The position numbers and the translations under genes were made by a program. Of a stretch of DNA of 12,020 bases, positions 1 to 8,969 are shown one piece after another. The notes under the pieces were generated by a model, which saw nothing but the letters and a program-made list of their open reading frames with translations, searched no databases and was not told the DNA's origin. The stretch is from contig JAAMPI010001632.1 of assembly GCA_013054445.1 (NCBI GenBank), positions 1 through 12,020 on the forward strand, read 5' to 3'. Origin of the DNA: Cudoniella acicularis (taxonomy: Eukaryota > Ascomycota > Leotiomycetes > Helotiales > Helotiaceae). Position 1 is the first letter of the stretch; each line of letters begins with the position of its first letter.

Positions 1-181
1 ATGCAGAGTGAAACCTGCACCCATTTACCAGCCACCAGCAATTACCATATTGCGCTTCTTTTCTGGGGCAACACCTCAACACACCCCGCAACCTCGTGCG
101 TTTTCTTCGTTGCAAGCAGCAAGCCTCTCGGGCTTTTGTCACCCCTTTTACACCTCTACTACCGATCAGCCTTCTGTGCCA

Positions 182-1927
182 ATGGAGCCCCCGAGCACTT
201 CCGCAGAGGAGAACACACCACTCCTTGCATCGTCGCCGCGACCCACAACACCCAACCCTTCTCGTGCAACTTTACCAAACAAGTCTCCACCACCTTCAGC
301 GCCCAGAGAAAATAACGATGTCGATAATGATAGCGGCCTCTCTACACCAGATGGCCTCTCGGCAGATGGCCCCTCTACAGCACGCCTCCTTCTAGTGCTG
401 TCTGGTGTATATGTGAGTGCCTTCCTTGCGGCTCTCGACTCGACTCTCGTTGCCACGCTCGCATCCCCTATCTCCACCAGCTTTTCCTCCCTCTCACTAC
501 TCTCATGGCTGGCATCCGCCTACTTTGTTGCGAACGCGGCATCGCAGCCCCTCGCCGGCCGCCTGACGGAGATCTACGGGCGACGCGCCGGCATGATCTT
601 TGCCAATGTGGTCTTCGGCATTGGAAACCTCATGTGTGCTATGGCGAAGAGCGAACAGGCCATGATCGCAGGCAGAGTGGTCGCCGGCCTAGGCGGAGGA
701 GTTATTGGACCAACTGCTATCTTCATCATGAGTGACCTCATCCCTCTGAGAAGACGAAGCATGTGGCAAGGAACGGCGAACATATGTTTCGGGGTTGGGA
801 GCAGTATTGGAGGGCCCCTTGGTGGTTGGATTGACGACCACTTTGGCTGGCGGGCGGCATTCATGATACAAATGCCACTAACGCTACTGGCCGTGGTGCT
901 ATCGTTGCTGTTTATCAAAACTCCAGAAAACTCGGGCGGCCCAAAAGGCGGGCGAGTTGAGGACGAGAACCCTCAAGTTGGCTTGACCAAGCTTGCAAAG
1001 TGGAAGAGGATTGATTTCACCGGCGCATTCCTCCTTGTCGCAACACTGGTTGCTTTTCTTCTTGCACTAACCACCGGTGATTGGACCTCACCTCTCGTCC
1101 TCATTGCGCTTCCGCTATCCTTCGTCCTCGCACTTGCGTTTATCTACTTCGAACGCTTTCACGCTGAGCCCATCATCCCCGTCACTCTCCTGCTCAACCG
1201 TACAATACTCGCCGCATGCCTCACAAACTGGTTTGCCACCATGGCACGGTTTGGCGTCATCTTCTACCTGCCTCTCTACTTTCTTGTACAGGGCTACTCT
1301 GTAACAGCGACTGGGCTACGCCTGGTGCCCGAAAGCGTCGCCATTGGGATAACGGGCTTTGGTGTTGGTCTCATCATACGCCAAACTGGACGTTACTATC
1401 TCCTCAACGCCGCTGTTTCCGCCATTTTCCTGCTCAGCTTAGCCATGACGGCGACTTTATCTGCATTTACGCCGTCTTGGCTACCTTTCATATCTATGTT
1501 CCTGCTCGGTGTAGGATATTGCGGACAGCTCACTACAACGCTGCTGGCCGCCCTCGCAGCTATCGATCATCATCATCATGCTGTTATCACAAGCGCGAGC
1601 TATGCCTTTCGCAGTACGGGGAGTACGATTGGCATCGCTGTTGCCAATACTGCGCTGCAAACCAGGTTGACCACCGAGTTAAACAGAAGGCTCGGTGGAA
1701 GGGAAGGTGCGGAAGAGGTAATCCGCAGGGTTCGAAGCAGTGTTGATGCCATCAAAGACCTCCCCGAGGAATGGAGAAATGAGGTTGTCGCGGCTTATAT
1801 GGCAAGTTTACAGGTAGTGTTTGTTGTTCTTTTGGGCTTGGGGGTTCTCGCTACCATTTGTAGTTTGCTCGTCAAGGAGCATAAGCTGTATAAGACAATT
1901 GATAGAATAGACGACGATGAGGATTAG
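182..1927 (+). CDS. DHA2-family MFS transporter, 14 TM, vacuolar basic amino acid / multidrug type
   Basis: This intronless gene encodes 581 aa. Family knowledge: fungal DHA2 proteins are proton antiporters with 14 membrane segments, including vacuolar basic amino acid transporters (Vba/Fnx1-like) and drug exporters. Seen here: a hydrophilic Ser/Pro-rich N-terminus (about 1-66); a first helix carrying LDSTLVATLA (85-94); motif A GRLTEIYGRR (126-135); a GSSIGGPLGGWI motif C (206-217); a basic loop at about 189-192; an acidic C-terminal tail. The N-terminus has an E-N-T-P-L-L acidic dileucine signal (10-15), which favours vacuolar delivery by AP-3 over the plasma membrane. The frame stays open upstream to an ATG at 8, adding 58 residues. 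I chose the ATG at 182 because the added segment looks non-conserved and the EENTPLL tail is the usual start of such proteins. The substrate cannot be read from sequence. Family call is firm; vacuolar role is inferred. Confidence 0.9.
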   Translation: MEPPSTSAEENTPLLASSPRPTTPNPSRATLPNKSPPPSAPRENNDVDNDSGLSTPDGLSADGPSTARLLLVLSGVYVSAFLAALDSTLVATLASPISTSFSSLSLLSWLASAYFVANAASQPLAGRLTEIYGRRAGMIFANVVFGIGNLMCAMAKSEQAMIAGRVVAGLGGGVIGPTAIFIMSDLIPLRRRSMWQGTANICFGVGSSIGGPLGGWIDDHFGWRAAFMIQMPLTLLAVVLSLLFIKTPENSGGPKGGRVEDENPQVGLTKLAKWKRIDFTGAFLLVATLVAFLLALTTGDWTSPLVLIALPLSFVLALAFIYFERFHAEPIIPVTLLLNRTILAACLTNWFATMARFGVIFYLPLYFLVQGYSVTATGLRLVPESVAIGITGFGVGLIIRQTGRYYLLNAAVSAIFLLSLAMTATLSAFTPSWLPFISMFLLGVGYCGQLTTTLLAALAAIDHHHHAVITSASYAFRSTGSTIGIAVANTALQTRLTTELNRRLGGREGAEEVIRRVRSSVDAIKDLPEEWRNEVVAAYMASLQVVFVVLLGLGVLATICSLLVKEHKLYKTIDRIDDDED

Positions 1928-2450
1928 AATATCATTAATCTAATAGCTGTAAAATAATTGTATCGGTAGAACTCCTTTCCCAAATGTTGTAGTTGTACTG
2001 CGGAAGTGAATGGTTCGCGTATTTGGGTGGATTGGCCTCCTATATGCGCATTCCTCATTAAAAAGGAATCGCGATATTAACTACGATTAGGTGCGACTGG
2101 GTACTCTGACTACGGATATAGTTAAACACAGGATTCCATACTGGAATTTAATTTTATCGTCACTTCTAGCTCGATGCGACGGGTAGTAAGTCACAGGGCC
2201 AAGCCACTTCGCTAAAGCTCATGTTGAAAAGGGGGGTGCGCCTGCCTGGTGTGCCTCTAGCTATCTCGAGCTTCAGCTTCGTCTCTTGCTCGCTTTTTTG
2301 CAAATCCATCTCTATGTCCATCCAGCGCTTCAGAGCCTACCTCCTGCAAGGCACATAAGGTTTGTTCTCGACAACGACCCACCGTATGCCGAATTAAGCT
2401 ACGACAGGTAGGATGCTAATCCGTGCCGCCGATGCGGCGATGCATATCAA

Positions 2451-2477
2451 ATGCACAATGCACAATGCACAATGCAA
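2451..2477. repeat. Short tandem repeat, 7-bp unit ATGCACA
   Basis: Three perfect head-to-tail copies of ATGCACA (2451-2457, 2458-2464, 2465-2471) are followed by a partial copy, ATGCAA. It lies about 245-270 bases upstream of the amidohydrolase start codon, so it may sit in that gene's promoter or 5' leader. It could equally be a replication-slippage microsatellite. A regulatory role is not shown. Confidence 0.85.
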
Positions 2478-2597
2478 GGGCTGCAAGCCTGCAATGGAGC
2501 CAGGCACGGACGTATTCTTACCTTTCGAACAAGGTATATTAACCTTGCGACCTGTTGCAGTTGTGCAATCACCGTGAGATACCACCTACCTGCCTAG

Positions 2598-2662
2598 GTA
2601 AGTATCCCTTCTCATTCGACCTGTTCGTGGTCTGACTTCTGGAATATATTGTCACATTGCAG
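2598..2662 (+). other. Probable 5'UTR intron of the amidohydrolase gene
   Basis: A 65-nt segment has a perfect fungal donor (GTAAGT at 2598), a CTGAC branch site in the sequence TCTGACTTC, and a TTGCAG acceptor ending at 2662. It lies just upstream of the ATG at 2720. Joining the flanks does not extend the protein: the only sizeable upstream frame (ATG 2494) stops at 2577, before the donor. It is therefore best read as a leader intron. Not proven without RNA data. Confidence 0.65.
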
Positions 2663-2719
2663 AGTCTTTACAGCGCGGGGGAATTCAACCGTCTCAACTC
2701 CATACACATTTCCTCGAAA

Positions 2720-4060
2720 ATGACGCTACACAGCCGGCCTCCAGTCGTTCGTGTCGATGCGGCACTCTTGATTCCCGGCCGCGGGCCCCCAATACCAAAT
2801 GCTACGCTTGTCGCCGAAGGAACAAAGATTGTCTTTGTGGGGAAACAGAGCACACTCCCTTCGAAGTATGCCCAACTTGATGGCCTCGTGGTCCCCTTTC
2901 TCCTCCCGGGCCTCTGGGATTGCCATGTCCACTTCTTTGGTGCGCCGTCCTTTGCTCCCGGTGTCGTCACGTCGACTCCAGCAGCGCTCGCCGGTGCCCG
3001 AAGTGCCCGAGACCTGGCGGCGACGCTCAATGCCGGCTTCACGTCGATTCGGGAGCTGGGAGGCTACGGCGCGCAGATCGCGGCGGCTGTCGAAGAAGGC
3101 TGGCTTGTTGGTCCCAACATCTATTCTTCCGTCAGCATGCTCAGCCAGACGGCGGGCCACGGCGATGCGCGAGAAGAAGACATGGCGGTGCTGTGCTCCA
3201 AGATGCAGCAGAACATGCCCTTCTACATATGCGACGGCGAGGCCGAGTGCCAGCGGGCAGTCCGCACCATGATTCGACGTGGTGCCGCGGTCATCAAGGT
3301 CGCCACGACGGGCGGCGGCTCCAGCACGGACCAGCTGCAGGCGCGCCAGTTCTCGGATGCAGAGCTGGTCGTCATGGTCCAGGAGGCCGAGAGAGCCGGT
3401 TTAGCGGTTGCGGCGCACTGCCACGGCAAGGAGGGGATCAAGGCTGCCCTGCGCGCTGGCTGTAGGACCCTGGAACACGCCAGCTTTGCAAACGACGAGT
3501 GCATTGCGCTGATGAAGGAGAAAGACGTGCTTTTCGTGCCGACCCGCACCGCCATCAACTTTGCTCTCTCGAATCCCCAGGCGTGGACCCCGGAGAACTA
3601 TCGCAAGATCGTGCAGCTGGCCGAGGCAAACCTTCGCACCTACACCAAGGCCATCCGGGCTGGGGTTCGCATCGCCTTGGGCACCGATATTGGCCTGAGT
3701 GCTACCACTCTACCCATCAACCATGGCATGAATGGCAAGGAGTTTGTTTGGGCAGTGGAAGCCGGCTTGACCCCGTTGGAAGCTATTGAGGCTGGCACAG
3801 CAAGAGGCCCGGAATCACTCATGACAAACGCAATAGCGCACGAGATTGCTGGAGAAGACGAGAGTGACGACGGAGAGCCACCGCTCACGAAGGCTCCTAG
3901 GAGCGGACAACTGAACATTGGCTTTGACGCCGATTTCATCGCCGTCTCGGATAATCCACTGCTTGATATTGCCGTGTTGGCGAACCCGGAGAAGGTAACT
4001 CATGTTTGGAAAGGCGGGAAGCTGTACAAGGAGCCAGGCAAGCCAGTTAGTATCCTATAG
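2720..4060 (+). CDS. Metal-dependent amidohydrolase, ochratoxinase / prolidase-like subgroup
   Basis: A 446-aa protein in one exon. Family: amidohydrolase superfamily, a binuclear-metal TIM barrel of the Met-dependent hydrolase A / imidazolonepropionase-like group, which includes fungal ochratoxinase and bacterial Xaa-Pro or Xaa-Arg dipeptidases. All metal ligands are visible: HxH at 69-71 in GLWDCHVHF; Lys193 in VIKVATTGGG, the lysine expected to be carboxylated; His233 in AAHCHGKEG; His253 in LEHASF; catalytic Asp323 in LGTDIG. The spacings K to H 40, H to H 20 and H to D 70 match this subgroup. N- and C-terminal residues (about 8-60 and 395-440, with GFDADFIAV) form the usual beta-sandwich. 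No signal peptide is visible, so it is probably cytosolic, unlike secreted ochratoxinase. An acidic insertion (GEDESDDGE, 378-386) looks lineage-specific. The ATG at 2720 was chosen because the frame upstream has no ATG and is probably intron. Expected reaction is hydrolysis of an amide or peptide bond; substrate unknown. Confidence 0.92.
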   Translation: MTLHSRPPVVRVDAALLIPGRGPPIPNATLVAEGTKIVFVGKQSTLPSKYAQLDGLVVPFLLPGLWDCHVHFFGAPSFAPGVVTSTPAALAGARSARDLAATLNAGFTSIRELGGYGAQIAAAVEEGWLVGPNIYSSVSMLSQTAGHGDAREEDMAVLCSKMQQNMPFYICDGEAECQRAVRTMIRRGAAVIKVATTGGGSSTDQLQARQFSDAELVVMVQEAERAGLAVAAHCHGKEGIKAALRAGCRTLEHASFANDECIALMKEKDVLFVPTRTAINFALSNPQAWTPENYRKIVQLAEANLRTYTKAIRAGVRIALGTDIGLSATTLPINHGMNGKEFVWAVEAGLTPLEAIEAGTARGPESLMTNAIAHEIAGEDESDDGEPPLTKAPRSGQLNIGFDADFIAVSDNPLLDIAVLANPEKVTHVWKGGKLYKEPGKPVSIL

Positions 4061-4381
4061 ACTATACATGTCAAGAGTTTGGATTTTACATGTGAAGAAT
4101 TTCGAGACCTAGGCTGTCGAAGCAAGTCTTCGGAACTACCTGCCTACCTAGGTAGGTAGGTATGTGAATACGACTCCGATAAGGTCTTCTTGTGGCTGAT
4201 TCCCGCTCAATTACCCGGAGCGTGCGTCCAACTGCACCGTCAGTGTGGAAGTACCCGGAGAAGTACGGCACGGCACTGAGCGCCACCAATTTATTCTCCG
4301 AGAGACGATTATTTCCACCACTTGCATCTTTCACTCCATCCACGTCGCCGACAGTGCCAGCGCCTCAAATCTTTTTTTTAC
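4061..4381. other. Intergenic region between amidohydrolase and decayed transporter
   Basis: About 320 bases without a supported gene. It contains the CCTAGG-centred palindrome at 4138-4161 and ends in a pyrimidine-rich leader (a run of T followed by ACC) directly before the ATG at 4382. It presumably once served as terminator of the hydrolase gene and promoter of the transporter gene. An open frame reaches back to about 4192 in phase with the transporter N-terminus but has no ATG. Confidence 0.6.
4138..4161. repeat. 24-bp near-perfect palindrome built from CCTA/TAGG units
   Basis: The left arm ACCTGCCTACCT (4138-4149) pairs with the right arm AGGTAGGTAGGT (4150-4161) with one mismatch and no spacer. 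A related stretch, CTACCTGCCTAGGTA, lies at about 2586-2600 before the amidohydrolase. CCTAGG cores recur at 6034-6039 and 6441-6446. Motifs of this type are scattered in many Pezizomycotina genomes. Function is unknown; a dyad site for a transcription factor or a dispersed repeat remnant are both possible. Confidence 0.75.
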
Positions 4382-5963
4382 CATGGAAAACAGAGGCTGG
4401 CCATGACATCGAGGGCACAACCGTCCAATCTCCACAGTCCGATTACGCCAAGGAAAAGGCTTCCATACACGAAATAGCATTTTCGTTAAGCGATGATGAG
4501 TATCTTGTTGGCTTTGACGGTGATGATGATCCTCAAAACCCGCTGAATTGGCCCAGAAAGCGAAAATGAGCCATGGTTACGATGCTGTCCACTGCCACCT
4601 TTATAGCTTATAGTTGCGGGGAACCCTCAAATCTCGACATTGCTAATGCCTCCTCGTAGCGTTCTGGGCACCTATGTGCACGCCGGCTGCACCTCAAATT
4701 CTTGTCGACTTCCACTCGAACCAGGACATCTTCCTCACTCTCCTCGTGTCCGTTTGGGGCTTGGTGAAGCCGTTGGTCCTCTGGTGATCGGCCCACTCTC
4801 TGAAATCTATGGACGTCTTCCCATATACCACACGACAAATCTGATCTTTATTATCCTTTCCGTTGCCTGTGCCGTGAGCAGTAGTCTCAATATGCTTTTG
4901 GCCTTTCGATTCCTCAACGGGCTGGGGGCTGCAGCGATCTTTTCATCCAAGAAGAACGTGCAGGCTTCTTTGCAATCATGGCTCTTCCAGCACTTTCTGG
5001 GGTAGCTATCGCACCAGTCATTGGCGGCTATGTAGGTGAGAAACTTGGTTGGCGCTGGGTGTTCTGGATCACTGCCATGGTCGGATCACTGTGCGAAGCA
5101 GGCTTTCTCCTAGTCTTTCGCGAATCCTATAAAGTTAAGATTTTGAAAAAGAAGGCCGAAAGAATGCGCAGGGAGACGGGAAATCAGAATTTCCATTCCA
5201 TGTACGATTCTAACTACGCCTCTAGATACCAATTATTTACGGAAGCGCTGGTGCGCCCGACAAAGATTGTTGTCATGTCCCCTATCGTGCTGGTTATATC
5301 TCTTTGCTTTGCAATGGTCTTTGGTTATTTATATTTGATCACGACCACAATGACACAGGTTTTCGAGGATGATTACAACGTATCCGAGGGAACCGCAGGT
5401 TTGATGTTCTTGGGCCGAGGTGAGACTCTCTCTCCACAGCTCAAACTTGAATCAAAGACTAAGTCTCAGCAGCAATTGGAAGTATAATCGGAGTGACCGT
5501 TTGCAAAATGACCATGGATCGGTACGTTGTGGCCAAAAAAGCCACTCCAGGCGGCATGAAGCCTGAGCATCGCCTGCCCCCCATGATCGTAGGCAGCATC
5601 TACATGCCCGCGGGGCTCCTCTACGGCTGGGGCGCGCAGTACCAGCTCCCGTGGATCGTCCCCGTGCTCGGAACGGGCCTCGTCGGCATCGGCCTAACCC
5701 TCACCACCATCTCCGTGAACAGCTACCTCGCCGACGCCTTTTCCATCTACGCCGCGTCGGCCGTGGCCGCGAGTGTGATATCGAGTTGTGTCGCGAGCGC
5801 GTTGCTGCCAATGGTGGGCCCGTCGCTGTATAAGCATTTGGGTGTCGGGTGGGGTAATTCGGTACTGGCGTTTACGGCGGTGGCTTTTATACCGGTGCCG
5901 GTGCTTTTGATGAGATTTGGAGAGAGGGCGAGAAATTATTCCAAATTTGTGGTTGTGCTGTGA
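4382..5963 (+). pseudogene. Decayed DHA1-type MFS drug / polyamine transporter
   Basis: Translated pieces in three frames together make a 12-TM DHA1 transporter: the cytosolic DDPQNPLNWP box before the first helix; motif A GPLSEIYGRLPIY; the GWRWVFWI segment; the central loop with NASRYQLF-like residues; and the C-terminal half to 5963. Two introns remain recognisable: 4613-4659 (weak GTTGCG donor, GCTAAT branch, TAG) and 5420-5472 (GTGAGA donor, CAG). The coding frame is broken at least four times. The well-placed ATG at 4382 is out of phase with the N-terminal frame. A TGA at 4567-4569 stands where the family usually has Trp after basic residues. One base is missing near 4758-4760. Codons for about 10-12 residues, including a conserved glycine-rich stretch, are missing with a frame change near 4931-4936. 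A functional full-length product is not possible. Substrate unknown; related intact proteins export drugs, polyamines or fungal metabolites. Confidence 0.87.
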
Positions 5964-7336
5964 TTGATAGACATTGAACGTACAGTACTAATCAAGTTGA
6001 TCGTACGAAACGACTATTCTTGACATCCTAGGTTTATCCTGTGATTTCGGATCCTTCTGGTGTCACGAACATGGCACAAACAAAAGATTATCGGTGCTTT
6101 CATTTCAACAAGACTATAGCGGAAAGAGAAGAACTAAAAGTATAGATTTGGTGTGGCAAGTATATCCTCCTCCTCCCCTACCTCACCTCCATATTCCATA
6201 ATTGTAAGCGAGGGCTGACCCCGCGACATCTGGCATCATCGCCCCGCCCCTGAAATCTTGAGCTTGCGTTTCAATAAATCGTGGATAGATATAGGACGCT
6301 GCAAGTCTGGTGAAAGAAGTGAAGTTAAACTGTAAAACCTCTGCACGAACCTGAACATTTACTTACCTGCAGCACATGGGTGCCCATGGCGTTACCCATG
6401 TACCAGCTTATACCTGCTATTGGTTGGCTTACATACATATCCTAGGATTCTAAGAAAAAAAAGGGGGGGGGGGGAACCTTTCGGGCTCGGTAGCTCGCTT
6501 GCAATAAGGTTCCGCCTCTTTATTGGATTTTTCGGAATCGGATGTACCTAGCCTCCGATTTGCAGGATTAAGATCCCAGATCACGCATGAAGAAGTTTTG
6601 CACGAGTACCAGTACTCGCTGTCAGCGTGCTTATTATTGACGCGTGGCGAACGAAGCACTTCAAAGTACACCTACCTTTTAGGGCGATGTACGCGCGGAG
6701 GACGGAACTTGCAAGTACTGCAGGAACAATGCGCTCGTCTGGAAATGGTAAGAAACAGAAAGAGAGGAGGGGAGAGTGATGGGTTTTTGCAGGGAAGGTA
6801 GTAGGTACAGAGTCGAGTGGGCTTCTTTCGCAGCTGCAACAAGGACAGCGATGACCCTTTGCCATTTGATACCGGTGGAAAGTTTTATGTACTCTGACCC
6901 TGCAGACATATCCAGCGTTTTTGTACTCTAGTCCAGGCAGTTTTTCCTCATCCACCCAGGCCCTGTTTTAAAGAAAACCCTCCAATGATCCAAAACTACT
7001 TTTTATAGGGTAGTATACGACGGCATCTAGGAAGGCTTTGAATGCATACTCCGTATAGCGCACGGGAACGGGCCGAAAGTAGGCTAAAACTACTATCCTG
7101 GAACCCCTCCTCTATTCAACTTTATTTTCAAGTGGTCTAATCAAGCTTTCTAAAAAAGATCCCACTCCAATCTATCTTAATTGGTCCAGGTTTTTAGTGT
7201 CATCCACCCTATTCAGGAGGCCAAAACTGGCGTGGATGCACGAACGCCGAGGTTACCCATCCCTTCACTTTGGATCGAAATACCTCTTTTTACTTCCGTC
7301 CCGGAGCTCTGTGAAACGTCCGCTTAGAACAATGCC
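5964..7336. other. Intergenic region between transporter pseudogene and first UstYa gene
   Basis: About 1.37 kb with no gene I can support. It contains an A8G12 homopolymer junction (6455-6474), two CCTAGG palindromes and, at the right end, the promoter and leader of the UstYa gene, with a TATA-like TTTTTATAG near 7000. Short open frames on both strands (6450-6671, 6523-6801, 6581-6955) have no domain, signal peptide or codon-bias support. No tRNA or other structured RNA was recognised. Confidence 0.55.
6455..6474. repeat. Homopolymer junction A8G12
   Basis: Eight A residues are followed directly by twelve G residues. The G run is uncommon in fungal DNA, and its exact length is a likely site of sequencing error or slippage. 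No coding function. Confidence 0.9.
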
Positions 7337-8308
7337 ATGGCCGCCGACAACCCGCCCTACCGGTATGACCGCCTCGAAGGAGATGCGACAGTAGTCCAGA
7401 ATCCGGAGGGGCGAAGAACAAGGCGATTCCTATACGCTGCTTTGGCAATATCGAGCCTCGTGAATATCCTGTTCATCGTGAAGTGGTTCGTGTCTTTCTC
7501 AGAAGAATCTCACCTCCCAACTATAAGCCGCTCGCCATATGGTAAGTCGAACTTTGCTTCTATATATATTCCCAAGCTAACAAATTTCCAGCAGGTCTTC
7601 TCAAAAATGTACCAGTCCCGTTCAAATGGAGTTCCGAGTACAGTGATATCGATAATCCCCGGTTGGATGAGCTTTGGCAGTTCGATGGGATACTTGACTA
7701 CGGCATGGTCGCTCTGATGGACACCGAAGTAAAGTCCATGTCTCTGCTACCATCGCAGCAGCGCTTCCCTTGGGATCCAGAGAACAAAAGTATGTATGTC
7801 GTGAACGCATATCATGGCCTACACTGCCTAGTAAGTCCTCTCTCTGTGCTTCCTTTCCTGGTCTCTCTTGAGCCAAACCAAACCCGCAGAAGCTCAGCTA
7901 ATATTTCGACTTCTCCAGCGCCTCATCTACACCAGCCTATCTTCTTACCGCGCCTCGACACCTCAGAAAACTCCCTATGCGCACATAATACACTGCCTAG
8001 ACAACCTACGGCAGGACATCATCTGCACCGCCGACGACTCGCCCCGCTATTTCACAAACAACGGCACGCACTCGGGGGAAAACCAGGTGCGCTTTTGCCG
8101 CGATTTCAGCAAACTGAACGACTGGGCTGGAGAGCGCGATGCGTGCTTTCGCCAAAACCATGACCTTGGAGATGTTGTGGCTCCGATTGAGAAGTTCAAG
8201 TATTGCAAGAGTGAGGAAAACACTGAGAAATATCTCGACCAGGTGAGGGGGTATTTTGACCTGCCGAGCGATTGGCAGTTTCCTGAGCCTGGTGTTCTGG
8301 TGTCGTGA
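7337..8308 (+). CDS. UstYa-family (DUF3328) oxidase, first copy
   Basis: Three exons: 7337-7541, 7592-7830 and 7919-8308, giving 277 aa. Intron 1 (50 nt) has GTAAGT, GCTAAC and a CAG; intron 2 (88 nt) has GTAAGT, GCTAAT and CAG. Domain order: a short cytosolic N-terminus with basic residues (GRRTRR, 25-30); one membrane anchor at about 32-53; the family's SPYAGL box (67-72); then the lumenal DUF3328 domain with both signature motifs, HGLHC (143-147) and HIIHC (170-174), the latter followed by LDNLRQDIIC. A Cys-rich end (FCRDF and ACFRQ) is also shared by the family. Known family role: copper-dependent or otherwise oxidative tailoring in the secretory pathway, for example macrocyclisation of ribosomal peptides in dikaritin pathways, and hydroxylation or chlorination in others. 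Both histidine motifs are intact, so it should be active. The exact reaction is unknown. An overlapping out-of-frame ATG lies 5 nt upstream of the chosen start. Confidence 0.92.
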
Positions 8309-8969
8309 ACTGAGACTGGCTGGGCTCATCGATGAGTTCTCATCATTGTTGTATACTTGAGAAATTGGCAATGCTGTTGACGCTGTTTGAGATCCTGATC
8401 AGTCATTTTAAGTCTCCTTTGAAAGTTGGCACTTGGCTAGTTTCCTGAAAATACCTCCTCCAATAAAAGAGGTATCCCATAATATTTAAAACCACAAAAT
8501 TTATATAATTCTCTTCATTTTCACTGCACCTGAACGTGCTGCACGCACCTCATCATCAAGTCTAGAGTTTTATACTGTTATACATAATGAACCTAAATCC
8601 AAACTCGTAAAAAAGTATGAATATTGAATAACTGGATATATATTTCACATGATTCTGACGCTAGTTATGAAAATAAAACGGCCAGAAACCACGAACGGGA
8701 TACTTAGAAAGACACAGATGGCGATATATATCACGCATGTCAGGGATGCAATTATAGCGGTTCATGTTCACCAAGTCATGAATTCACATTTTCATAGCGC
8801 TATCAATTTGATATCAGATAGAAAACCCCCAACGTCAAACGCGCAGCTGTACTGTACGTCCTTCTCCAGAGAAATTTCCACCTATAGCTAGCTATTCCTT
8901 CCCCTTTCCTTTGCACCCCCTACCCATACCCATACCACCTTTACCCCAGTCGTCTAGAGTTCCTCTCTC
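8309..8969. other. Convergent intergenic region, 3' flanks of UstYa gene 1 and the small peptide gene
   Basis: About 660 AT-rich bases between convergent genes. A possible polyadenylation signal AATAAA at 8462-8467 lies about 155 bases after the UstYa stop. The open frame at 8649-8891 starts in AT-rich DNA with no family features and is not credited. Nothing else was recognised. Confidence 0.5.

Larger units (their letters stand above)
1928..2719. other. Intergenic region: 3' flank of the DHA2 gene and 5' region of the amidohydrolase gene
   Basis: About 790 bases without a supported protein gene. The left part is AT-rich and probably holds the 3'UTR of the transporter. The right part holds the ATGCACA tandem repeat (2451-2477), a possible 28-codon upstream ORF (ATG 2494 to TGA 2577) and a probable 5'UTR intron (2598-2662). 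No tRNA-like structure was seen. The minus-strand open frame at 2394-2585 has no recognisable features. Confidence 0.6.

Noticed and set aside
8..181. 58-residue N-terminal extension of the DHA2 transporter from an ATG at 8
   Set aside because: The segment has no membrane or sorting feature and reads like leader DNA; the ATG at 182 gives the normal EENTPLL-type N-terminus.
2657..2719. Extension of the amidohydrolase upstream of 2720
   Set aside because: The frame there begins with TTG, not ATG, and overlaps the acceptor of a convincing intron.
2668..3160. Long open frames on the minus strand under the amidohydrolase gene
   Set aside because: They mirror the GC-rich coding strand, have no domain, and the plus-strand gene has a full catalytic set.
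4567..4569. RIP as the cause of the TGA in the transporter pseudogene
   Set aside because: The likely change, TGG to TGA, alters the second G, which is not in the CpA/TpG context that RIP prefers; one site also cannot show RIP.
6450..6955. Overlapping open frames on both strands around the poly-G tract
   Set aside because: Frames run through the homopolymer with low-complexity Pro/Phe residues and have no gene features.
8649..8891. 80-codon plus-strand frame downstream of UstYa gene 1
   Set aside because: AT-rich, no family features, and it lies in the probable 3' regions of two convergent genes.
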